Of a stretch of DNA of 64,000 bases, positions 44,810 through 51,799 are shown piece by piece (position 1 is the stretch's first letter; each line of letters begins with the position of its first letter). The DNA comes from Actinoplanes xinjiangensis. GTDB lineage: Bacteria > Actinomycetota > Actinomycetes > Mycobacteriales > Micromonosporaceae. Under the pieces are notes generated by a model. The model ran no database searches. It worked only from the letters and a program-made list of their open reading frames with translations, and was not told the origin of the DNA. The stretch lies in assembly GCF_003148685.1 (NCBI RefSeq), contig NZ_QGGR01000001.1, positions 372,001-436,000 of the forward strand, written 5' to 3'. The translations under genes were made by a program, and so were the position numbers.

Positions 44810-46123
44810 ATGACGGCGCTCTCTCCCATGGCGGCCCAGCCGGTGTCCCCGACCCCGCAGCCGGTCCCCCCGCAGCCGGTCTCCCCGCAGTCCGGCCCCC
44901 GGCAGGCGGACTCTCCGCAGGCCGGCGATCCGGCCGTGTCCGCCGGACGGGCCCGGCGACCGGAGACCCCGGCCGGCCCGTCGCTGTCACCCTCCCGGGC
45001 GGCCGACTTCAAGACCTGCCCCCTGCTGTTCCGCTTCCGCACCATCGACAAGCTGCCGGAGACGCCGTCCGCCGACCAGATCCGCGGCACCCTGGTCCAC
45101 GCCGTCCTGGAGCACCTGTTCGACCTGCCCGCCGCCGACCGCACCCCCGAGGCGGCGGCCGCGCTGGTCGCCCCCGAGTGGGAGCGCCTGGTCACGGAGG
45201 AGCCCGAGCTGGCCGAGGTGTTCGCCGCCGACCCACCACCCAGGGGCCGCCCGGCCCGTACCAGTTCCGCCCCCGGCGCCGGCTCAGCCCCCGCCGCCGC
45301 CGGCCCGACCGCCGCCGCCGCCGGCCCGACCGCCGCCGCCGCCGGCCCGACCGCCGCCGCCGCCGGCCCGACCGCCGGCGCCCGGCCGGACGCCGATCTC
45401 GGCGCCGGGTCCGGCCCGGCTGCCGTCGACGGGTTGATGCGGGATCCGGCCGCGGTCGCGGCCGAGATCGACGCCACCGGCCAGACCGCGCTGATCGACC
45501 TCCCGGACGGCGCCGCCGAGGCGGCCCGGATCGCCGCCTTCCTGGCCGGCGCCCGCGACCTGCTCGCCGGCTACTTCGCGGTGGAGGACCCACGCCGGCT
45601 CCAGCCCGCCGAGCGGGAGACCCTGATCTCCACGACGATCGGCGACGACCTGCTGCTGCGCGGCTACATCGACCGCCTGGACGTCTCACCGGCCGGTGAC
45701 ATGCGCGTGGTCGACTACAAGACCGGCGGCGCCCCCCGCGAGGCCTTCGAGGGCCGGGCGCTGTTCCAGCTGAAGTTCTACGCCCTGGTCCTGTGGCGCG
45801 CCCGGGGCGTGGTCCCCCGCGCCCTGCGCCTGCTCTACCTGAAGGATGCCGAGGCCCTCGACTACAGCCCCGAGGCCGGCGAGCTGGAACGCTTCGAACG
45901 CACCCTGATCGCCCTGTCCACCGCGATCGAACGCGCCAAACGCGACCGCGACTTCCGCCCCAAGCCCAGCCGCCTGTGCGGATGGTGCAGCCACCAGGCC
46001 CTGTGCCCGGAATTCGGCGGCACCCCGCCGCCCTTCCCGGAACTGCCCCTGATCAGCACCGTCAGCCCCGACACCGATCCCGACCGGGTGGGCGCACTCC
46101 TCCGGGACGACCCCCTTGGCTGA
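44810..46123 (+). CDS. RecB-like PD-(D/E)XK nuclease with Fe-S cluster cysteines
   Basis: The protein has 437 residues. A disordered Pro/Gln/Ser N-terminus is followed by SPSRAADFKTCPLLFRFRTI (first cluster Cys), GTLVHAVLEHLF, GYIDRLDVSPAGDMRVVDYKTG (catalytic Asp and Lys) and QLKFYALVLWR (QxxxY). It ends with three Cys in CGWCSHQALC, so a 4Fe-4S cluster like that of AddB/Cas4 is expected. Between the first helix pair and the catalytic part is a low-complexity insert of GPTAAAA repeats. No helicase is attached; a repair role is inferred from the family. It is divergent from the M50 gene as in related genomes. Confidence 0.9.
   Translation: MTALSPMAAQPVSPTPQPVPPQPVSPQSGPRQADSPQAGDPAVSAGRARRPETPAGPSLSPSRAADFKTCPLLFRFRTIDKLPETPSADQIRGTLVHAVLEHLFDLPAADRTPEAAAALVAPEWERLVTEEPELAEVFAADPPPRGRPARTSSAPGAGSAPAAAGPTAAAAGPTAAAAGPTAAAAGPTAGARPDADLGAGSGPAAVDGLMRDPAAVAAEIDATGQTALIDLPDGAAEAARIAAFLAGARDLLAGYFAVEDPRRLQPAERETLISTTIGDDLLLRGYIDRLDVSPAGDMRVVDYKTGGAPREAFEGRALFQLKFYALVLWRARGVVPRALRLLYLKDAEALDYSPEAGELERFERTLIALSTAIERAKRDRDFRPKPSRLCGWCSHQALCPEFGGTPPPFPELPLISTVSPDTDPDRVGALLRDDPLG
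45301..45378 (+). repeat. 21-bp tandem repeat inside the RecB-like gene
   Basis: Three identical copies of CGGCCCGACCGCCGCCGCCG plus one base, and part of a fourth, encode GPTAAAA in series. The length keeps frame, so copy number may vary without breaking the protein. Confidence 0.9.
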
Positions 46124-46160
46124 CCTCGGCCGGTTCGCCCCCTTGGCTGACCTCGGCCGG
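46111..46160 (+). repeat. 23-bp direct repeat across the recB-like stop codon
   Basis: The same 23 bases, beginning CCCCTTGGCTGACCTCGG, occur at 46111-46133 and 46138-46160 (period 27). Copy 1 contains the stop codon, so copy 2 is a displaced duplicate of the gene end. Confidence 0.85.
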
Positions 46161-46756
46161 TCTGCCGCCACCCGGCTCACGGCGGCCCCTCCGCCGCCGT
46201 CCTGCCAGGCCCACGACCGCCGAGGCCAACCGCCACGCTCACGACCGGCGGGCCCACCGCCACGCCTACGACCGGCAGGTCGTCCCGCGCCGTCCCTCCA
46301 GGTCCACGACCGGCAGGCCGTCGCGCACCGTTTCGCCACATCCACGACCGCCGTGCCAGACCGCCGCCATCCCGGCAGGTCCACGGCCCCCGAACCCACC
46401 GGCGCCACGCCCACCGCCCCCGAACTAACCGGCGCCACGCCCACCGCCCTCGAACCCACCGGCGCCACGCCCACCGCCCTCGAACCCACCGGCGCCACGC
46501 CCACGGCCGCCGGCCCCACCGGCGCCACGCCCACGAGCAGCGGGCCAACCGCCACCGTCGCGGCAGGTTCACGACCGGGAGGCCATCACCCGCCCTCCTA
46601 CCACGGTCACCAGGTCGTCCGGCGCTTGGCGCCGGACGGCGGCACCCGCTCATCGGGCGCGGCACCTGCCCTCCGGCATCGAGGCACACGGCACCCGGAG
46701 GGCCGCCGTGGGGCCGACCGTGCCGGAAGGTGGTCCGGCAACAAGTGGCGCCGACC
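46124..46756. other. 633-base repeat-rich spacer without a convincing gene
   Basis: All frames are mostly open because of composition, but the products are low-complexity Pro/Ala/Thr or Trp/Arg repeats without domain features. It begins with the 23-bp direct repeat, continues with degenerate words such as CACGACCGGCAGG in several variants (46210-46330), and then enters a 30-bp tandem array (46391-46555). Confidence 0.7.
46391..46555. repeat. 30-bp tandem repeat array, about 5.5 copies
   Basis: Units start at 46391, 46421, 46451, 46481 and 46511, with a decayed partial copy after 46541. The core ACCGGCGCCACGCCCAC is invariant in the first five. Units abut with no spacers, so this is a minisatellite and not a CRISPR array. 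Confidence 0.9.
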
Positions 46757-47488
46757 ATGCCGGGCAGCGGTGGTGACGTGAGCGGGCCACTTCGCGTTCT
46801 GCTCGCGGATGCCGCGTCGCTGCAACGGGCCGGGCTGCGGACCGTGCTCACCGGCCGCGGAACCGATGCGCCGGACGGCGGTGGCCGACCGGGCGAACGG
46901 GAGATCGTCGTCGCCGGGGAGGCCGGTGACGGGGTGGAGGCTCTCGATCTGGCCCGGCGGTTGCAGCCGGACGTACTGATCACCGACGTCGCACTCCCCC
47001 GCCTGGACGGCCTCGCCGTGGCCCGGGCGATCACCGAGGCCCGGCTCGCCGTGCGGGTGCTGATCCTGACCGGCCGCGACACCGATGAGGAGGTGGTCGC
47101 CGCGATCGGTGCCGGTGCTGCCGGGTACCTCTGCAAGGACGCTCCACAGACGGAACTCGTCGCCGCGGTGCACGCCGTGGCCGCCGGCGGAGCGGTGATC
47201 ACCCCGCCGGTCCTGGCCCGGATGGTGACCCGGCTGGCCGGAACCCTCCTGGTAGACACCGGCATCGCCGCGGCCGCGAAGCTGTCCCCGCTCACCGGCC
47301 GGGAGCGAGAGGTCCTGGTCCACGTGGCCAGGGGCCGGAGCAACAGCGAGATCGCCGCGATCCTCGGTGTCAGTGAGACCACGGTGAAGACCCACGTCGG
47401 CCATGTACTCACCAAACTGCGCCTTCGCGACCGGACCCAGGCCGTGGTCCTCGCCTACGAGACAGGCCTCGTCCGCCCCGGCACCTGA
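46757..47488 (+). CDS. Orphan NarL/LuxR-type response regulator with altered acidic pocket
   Basis: The protein has 243 residues from ATG 46757; GTG 46778 is an alternative. The receiver domain has phospho-acceptor Asp77 (DVLITDVALPRLDGL) and Lys in YLCKDAP, but the acidic pair after the first strand reads D18-A19 (LLADAASLQRAGL) instead of D-D. A LuxR-type helix-turn-helix closes the chain (LTGREREVLVHVARGRSNSEIAAILGVSETTVKTHVGH). No kinase gene is adjacent. Weak Mg2+ binding may make it respond poorly to phosphorylation. Confidence 0.88.
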   Translation: MPGSGGDVSGPLRVLLADAASLQRAGLRTVLTGRGTDAPDGGGRPGEREIVVAGEAGDGVEALDLARRLQPDVLITDVALPRLDGLAVARAITEARLAVRVLILTGRDTDEEVVAAIGAGAAGYLCKDAPQTELVAAVHAVAAGGAVITPPVLARMVTRLAGTLLVDTGIAAAAKLSPLTGREREVLVHVARGRSNSEIAAILGVSETTVKTHVGHVLTKLRLRDRTQAVVLAYETGLVRPGT

Positions 47489-47979
47489 CACCCGCCGGCA
47501 CCGCCCGGCACCGCCCCGCGGGTCCGCCGGCGCCATCACCGCACCGGCATCACCCCACCGTCACGACGGCGGCCGGGTGCATGCCATCGCGTCGCGTGTC
47601 CGCCCGTCATCACCGCAACGGCGTGTGGCCCGACGCGAGCGGATCGCCGCGGCAGACGTGGCGATCACCTCACCGATCCGACGGGGGATTTCCCGGCCGC
47701 CTGCAGACAGCGGACGGATCGTCTCACCGCCGCAACGGCCGGGGTGCCGGGTAACGCGGCGACCTGAGGGGCGCCAAATGGCGCAAAAGTGCCCGAAGTG
47801 GCAGCGACGTGCCGATCGCCTGATCCCTGATCGCTCCGAGGCGAGTGGATCGCCTCATCATCCCGAGGGCGGGCGAATTACCTCACCATCCCCACGGCGG
47901 GCGGATCGCCCCGACAGCGGCCTGACAGCGGGCGAATCGGGCCCGACAGCGAGCGGGTGAGCGCGCATCGGGCGTCGGG
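47489..47979. other. 491-base spacer with degenerate repeats, no gene seen
   Basis: The stretch contains several variants of a word like GGCGGATCGCCTCACC (near 47640, 47660, 47715, 47850, 47880 and 47910). An open frame across it has no domain, no ribosome-binding site and Arg/Pro/Ser-rich content. It may be decayed minisatellite DNA. Confidence 0.6.
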
Positions 47980-48774
47980 TCAGGCGGCTCGCTGGATGTG
48001 GATGTCGCCGGAGGCGGTGCGGACCTTCAGTTCGAGGGTGGCGCCGGTCGACGGGATGTCGTCGCCGGGGGAGGCCAGGTTGTTGACGTTGCGGCCGGAG
48101 GAGGTGTTCAGGTCGAGCCAGACGCCGGTGCCGGTGGCGACTCCGACGCGGACGTCGCCGGAGGAGGTGCGGATCCTGGCCCGGCCCTGGCGCAGCCGGC
48201 CGACCTCGATCTCGCCGCTGGCGCTGGTGGCTTCGACGGAGGCGCCGGCGGAGGCGAGCCGGATGTCACCACTCGACGTGCCCGCGGTGACGTCACCCGT
48301 GACGTCACCGATGGTCAGGTGGCCGGAGCTGGTCTTGAGAGCCACCGCACCGCCCGCCCGGCCCACGGTGAGGTGACCGCTGGCGGTGGTGATGCGGGCT
48401 TCCCCGTCGACGTTCTCGACCTCGGAGTCGCCGGAGGACAGCTTGAGGTCGACCTGGGCGTAGCGGCCGGCGGCGCGGATGCCGGCGGCGGCACTGCGGC
48501 CGGTCAGGGTGCTTCCCTCCGGGACCCTGATGGTGATGGCGAGGCTGTGGCCGCGCCGCCACAGGGCGCCTCTCCGGTCGGGGACGTGCACCACCAGGGT
48601 GTCGCCCTCCAGCGCCACCTTGACCTCGGCTGCCAGGTCACGGGCGGCGCTGCTGTCGCGCAGCGGGGTGACGTCGACCTGGATCGTCTCGTGGGGCCCG
48701 GCTTCGACGTCGACCCGGCCACTGAGGGCACGGAGCGAGACGGTGACGGGTTCGGTGCGCGCGTACTCGTACAT
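47980..48774 (-). CDS. DUF4097-family beta-strand repeat protein
   Basis: The protein has 264 residues; AAGGAGA precedes ATG 48774. The chain is a right-handed beta-helix-like ladder, with repeats of the pattern (T/K)SSGDxxV or ASGxxxV (LKLSSGDSEVENVDG, ITTASGHLTVGRAG, LKTSSGHLTIGDVTG, GTSSGDIRLASAG). No signal peptide or membrane helix, so it is cytoplasmic or carried by another protein. Function of the family is unknown. It follows an RHH regulator gene by 113 bases and is probably in the same operon. Confidence 0.85.
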   Translation of the reverse strand: MYEYARTEPVTVSLRALSGRVDVEAGPHETIQVDVTPLRDSSAARDLAAEVKVALEGDTLVVHVPDRRGALWRRGHSLAITIRVPEGSTLTGRSAAAGIRAAGRYAQVDLKLSSGDSEVENVDGEARITTASGHLTVGRAGGAVALKTSSGHLTIGDVTGDVTAGTSSGDIRLASAGASVEATSASGEIEVGRLRQGRARIRTSSGDVRVGVATGTGVWLDLNTSSGRNVNNLASPGDDIPSTGATLELKVRTASGDIHIQRAA

Positions 48775-48887
48775 CTGCGGTGTCTCCTTGATAGACGAGG
48801 GGTGCGGGGCCCGGAGACCGGGAGGAGCGCCGGGCCGGGACCGGGAGAAAAGGGACCGCCGCGGCCGTGGCGGGCGGGGAAGGCGGC

Positions 48888-49367
48888 TCAGGCCTGGAAG
48901 AACCCGGTGACCCGGCGACCGCCCGAGCCGCCCGAGCCGCCCGGGGTGCCGGGACTGATGGCGGTGGTGATCGCCCGGACGAGCCAGGCGTTGACGGAGA
49001 CGCCTTCGGCGGCCGCGGTCTGTTCGACGTGGGCCTTGAGGCTTTCCGGCATGCGAAGGGTGAGCCGGGCCAGGTCGCCGCCGGTTTCGGTGAAGGCGGG
49101 CGGCGGCGGGGGCGGCGTTTCGGGGGTGGCACCGGTGACGACGAGGTCGGCCTCGCGGCCGCGCAGCCGGACCTCGACGACGGGGCCGCTGAGCCGGGTG
49201 GTGATCTCGGCGGCGGCGTCGGAGAGGGCTTCGAGCAGAGCCAGGCGGGCGGAGGATTCGAGAGCGCCGCCGAGGAGGTCGGCGGCGCGGACGGTGTCCG
49301 GGCCGGCGGGCGCGGCGACGGCGGTGAGGTCGGCGCGAAGCCCGTCGAGGTACGGCGTCAGGTCCAT
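48888..49367 (-). CDS. HicB-like ribbon-helix-helix regulator
   Basis: The protein has 159 residues. The N-terminal part contains VVEVRLRGREADLVV and helical segments. After a Pro-rich linker the C-terminal part is an RHH DNA-binding domain (ARLTLRMPESLKAHVEQTAAAEGVSVNAWLVRAI), and a glycine-rich tail follows (GGSGGSGGRR). The upstream palindrome at 49373-49396 overlaps its own -10, so it probably represses itself and the DUF4097 gene. No HicA-like toxin is present, so this is not a standard toxin-antitoxin pair. Confidence 0.85.
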   Translation of the reverse strand: MDLTPYLDGLRADLTAVAAPAGPDTVRAADLLGGALESSARLALLEALSDAAAEITTRLSGPVVEVRLRGREADLVVTGATPETPPPPPPAFTETGGDLARLTLRMPESLKAHVEQTAAAEGVSVNAWLVRAITTAISPGTPGGSGGSGGRRVTGFFQA

Positions 49368-49372
49368 GACAC

Positions 49373-49396
49373 CACTATGACGTCATAGTGACGTCA
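49373..49396. promoter_or_regulatory. Operator: 18-bp palindrome and two TGACGTCA boxes, over the RHH -10
   Basis: CACTATGACGTCATAGTG (49373-49390) is a perfect palindrome. TGACGTCA occurs at 49378-49385 and 49389-49396, 11 bp apart, one helical turn. On the minus strand CATAGT (49374-49379), six bases before ATG 49367, is a plausible -10 of a leaderless message. Confidence 0.7.
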
Positions 49397-49425
49397 ACGC
49401 AAGAGGGTGACGCACCCCGCGGGGC

Positions 49426-50097
49426 TCAGACGAGCAGGGCCGCCAGGAATGCCGGGTCCACGCCGGCGAGCGTCGGCCTCAGGTGCACACCGTCGACCGG
49501 GGTCAGCTCCAGCTCGGCCGGCACCGCGAGCACCACCGCACCGGCGGCGGCCGCGCTGGCCACGCCGCTGGGTGAGTCCTCGATCGCCACGCACGCCCCG
49601 ATCGGGACGCGGAGCAGGGCGGCCGCCGTCCGGTACGGCTCGGGGTCGGGTTTCGGCCGCTGGACCTCGTCGCCGCAGACGACGACGTCGAAGTTCTCCG
49701 GGCCGAGGGTGCGGAGGGCGACCTCGACGAGCCGGCGCCCGGTCGACGTCACCAGCGCCGTCGGGATGCCGGCCGCGCGGACCGCGTGCAGCAGCTCCAT
49801 GGCGCCGGGCCGCCACACCAGGCCGTCGGCGAACAGCTCCTGGACGCGGACGGTGAGCCACTCGACGTCGGGCGCCTCGGGACGGCCGGGCTGCCCCAGG
49901 TCGTCGCGGAAGAGCTGCATGCTGCGGGCCATGCTGGTGCCGACCATGGCCAGGCGGGCGGTCTCGGAGAGGGCGCCACCGGCGTGGACGGCGAGCTCAC
50001 CGAGGGCGATGCCCCAGAGCCGCTCGCTGTCGACCAGTGTCCCGTCCATGTCGAAGAGCACGGCGGCAGGATTCACCGGCCCATTGTGGTTCGCCAC
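49426..50097 (-). CDS. HAD-superfamily phosphatase (beta-phosphoglucomutase-like)
   Basis: The protein has 223 residues. Motif I VLFDMDGTLVDSE has both catalytic aspartates, motif II is ALVTSTGRRLVE, motif III has Lys in EVQRPKPDPEPY and motif IV is VAIEDSPSGVASA. A helical cap lies after motif I. Members of this branch dephosphorylate sugar phosphates or isomerise beta-glucose-1-phosphate; the cap lacks an obvious feature to choose. It stands between the RHH gene and the metallopeptidase, all leftward. Confidence 0.88.
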   Translation of the reverse strand: MANHNGPVNPAAVLFDMDGTLVDSERLWGIALGELAVHAGGALSETARLAMVGTSMARSMQLFRDDLGQPGRPEAPDVEWLTVRVQELFADGLVWRPGAMELLHAVRAAGIPTALVTSTGRRLVEVALRTLGPENFDVVVCGDEVQRPKPDPEPYRTAAALLRVPIGACVAIEDSPSGVASAAAAGAVVLAVPAELELTPVDGVHLRPTLAGVDPAFLAALLV

Positions 50098-50130
50098 CGG
50101 GCCGGCGGCCGAGCGGATGTGACGGTGCCC

Positions 50131-50835
50131 TCAGAGCCCGCACGGCTCCAGCGAGTCCTGGTAGCCGTTGGCGAACGACTGGAACCGCTGCTGGGGCGAG
50201 CCGTGCGCGCCGGGCGCGAACCACGGCTGGTCGGGGTCGTCGCCGACCGCCTCGAGACCGTCGGCGAGTTCCTGGGTGTCGTTGTCGTCCATACTCAGAT
50301 TCTTCTCGCGGACCTGGTCACCGATGTACGCCCCGGCCATGCAGTCGGCCTGGAGCTCCTGCTCGATGGTGAACTCCTTGCGGATGCCGAGCCGGGCCTG
50401 GACGGCGTGGGCGTACTCGTGGCCGAGCAGGTAGTACACGAAGGCGTCACCGAGCTGCCGGAACGCGGCGAACGCCCAGTTGACGTCGTAGGCGATGAAG
50501 TCCCCGTCGGAGCAGTAGACGGCGTTGTTGCGGGGCAGCGGCTGCCCGCCGCACGACACCTCGCCCTCCTGCTCGTACGCGATGATCTCGGCGACCGGCT
50601 GGAAGCCCGCGCCCAGCCGCTGTGACCAGTACTGCTCGGCGACGAGCTGGGCGCCCCGCATGTCGCGGATGAACTCCTCGGGTGTGTCGGTGCCCTCGGG
50701 GCCGAGGTCGGCGCTGCCGGTGGCTCTCGGTACGCCGGGCTGCCGGGCACCGGGCGGCGGCTCCTGCACGGGCAGGCAGCCGGCGGTGAGCAGCACGGCG
50801 AGAAGGGCCAGGAGCGGTGCGGATCGAACACGCAT
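50131..50835 (-). CDS. Lipoprotein neutral zinc metallopeptidase (YpfJ-like)
   Basis: The protein has 234 residues. The signal peptide ends in LLTAGC with Cys20, so the enzyme is tethered to the outer face of the membrane. The zinc motif HEYAH (His139, Glu140, His143) is followed by EQELQADCMAGAYIGD with the third ligand. Cys pairs (CGGQ...YCSD, and the C-terminal CGL) may form disulfides. The YpfJ-like family is widespread but its substrates are not known. Confidence 0.87.
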   Translation of the reverse strand: MRVRSAPLLALLAVLLTAGCLPVQEPPPGARQPGVPRATGSADLGPEGTDTPEEFIRDMRGAQLVAEQYWSQRLGAGFQPVAEIIAYEQEGEVSCGGQPLPRNNAVYCSDGDFIAYDVNWAFAAFRQLGDAFVYYLLGHEYAHAVQARLGIRKEFTIEQELQADCMAGAYIGDQVREKNLSMDDNDTQELADGLEAVGDDPDQPWFAPGAHGSPQQRFQSFANGYQDSLEPCGL

Positions 50836-50891
50836 GCGGTCCTCCAGGACGGGGTTACCACGTTAGACCGGATCCACCAACATCAACGTTG

Positions 50892-50934
50892 TCAGGGAAG
50901 TCCCTGAGAAGTTCCTCAGTGCCCTCCTCAGGGA
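50892..50934. promoter_or_regulatory. Cluster of TCAGGGA/TCCCTGA inverted repeats upstream of the ABC exporter
   Basis: TCAGGGA (50892-50898), TCCCTGA (50901-50907) and TCAGGGA (50928-50934) make a close 7+7 palindrome and a wider 8-bp inverted repeat (50901-50908 with 50927-50934). They lie ~70 bases ahead of GATATT (51005-51010), a weak -10 candidate, and may bind a regulator. Confidence 0.5.
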
Positions 50935-51031
50935 TTTCTCCGCGTCGGCATCACCCGTGGGGCGGACGCCGCGGGCCGCTCCCGCCCCGACACTGAGCCG
51001 GACGGATATTCGGACCACAGGGGGAGACACA

Positions 51032-51799
51032 GTGGCAGCGACGAATGCCGGCGGGCCGGTAGCGGCGCGCGCGGACGGGATCTGGAAGGTCTACGGTTCG
51101 GGCGAGGCCCGGGTGGCAGCGCTGCGGGGGGTCAGCGCCGAGTTCGGCCGGGCCCGGTTCACGGCCATCATGGGGCCGTCCGGCAGCGGCAAGTCGACAC
51201 TGATGCACTGCCTCGCCGGTCTGGACACGGTGGACGAGGGCACCGTGCACATCGGCGGCACGGAGATCAGCACGCTCGGCGACAAGGCGCTGACCCGCCT
51301 GCGCCGGGACCGGATCGGCTTCATCTTCCAGCAGTTCAACCTGCTGCCGACGCTCAGCGCCGCGGAGAACATCCGGCTGCCGCTGGACATCGCCGGCCGC
51401 AAGGCCGACCCGCAGTGGTGGGACACGGTGATCGGCACGGTCGGCCTCGCCGACCGGCTCAGCCACCGGCCCAGCCAGCTCTCCGGCGGCCAGCAGCAGC
51501 GGGTGGCCTGCGCACGGGCCCTGGTGGGCCGCCCCGACGTGATCTTCGCGGACGAGCCGACCGGCAACCTGGACTCGCGGTCCGGTGCCGAGGTGCTGGG
51601 ATTCCTGCGCTCCAGTGTGCGTGAGCACGGGCAGACGATCGTGATGGTCACCCACGACCCGGTGGCGGCGAGCTACGCCGACCGGGTGGTGTTCCTGGCC
51701 GACGGTTCGATCGTCGACGAGCTGGCGAACCCGACGGCCGAGACGGTGCTCGACACCATGAAGCGACTGGACGCCCCGTCCGACTCGGTGATGCTCTGA
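51032..51799 (+). CDS. MacB-like ABC transporter ATPase
   Basis: The protein has 255 residues from GTG 51032 with AGGGGGAG upstream. Walker [11 protein letters not shown]-loop FIFQQFNLL, signature LSGGQQQR and Walker [14 protein letters not shown] mark the LolD/MacB/FtsE-like group (type VII ABC exporters). Its stop overlaps the permease start (TGATG). It powers mechanotransmission rather than direct transport across the membrane; such systems often export peptides, lipids or antibiotics. Confidence 0.95.
   Translation: MAATNAGGPVAARADGIWKVYGSGEARVAALRGVSAEFGRARFTAIMGPSGSGKSTLMHCLAGLDTVDEGTVHIGGTEISTLGDKALTRLRRDRIGFIFQQFNLLPTLSAAENIRLPLDIAGRKADPQWWDTVIGTVGLADRLSHRPSQLSGGQQQRVACARALVGRPDVIFADEPTGNLDSRSGAEVLGFLRSSVREHGQTIVMVTHDPVAASYADRVVFLADGSIVDELANPTAETVLDTMKRLDAPSDSVML

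Noticed and set aside
46391..46555. Regular 30-bp repeats suggesting a CRISPR array
   Set aside because: Units are contiguous without unique spacers, decay gradually and have no cas genes nearby.
45686..46555. 289-codon minus-strand frame with VGVAPVG repeats
   Set aside because: It covers the nuclease gene on the other strand and reads through the minisatellite; the repeats are a by-product of the array.
47403..47960. Open frame across the spacer after the orphan regulator
   Set aside because: No ribosome-binding site or domain, overlaps the regulator and is rich in Arg, Pro and Ser as expected for non-coding GC-rich DNA.
48888..49367. HicAB toxin-antitoxin system
   Set aside because: The regulator resembles HicB in its RHH end only, and the partner gene encodes a DUF4097 protein, not a HicA RNase.
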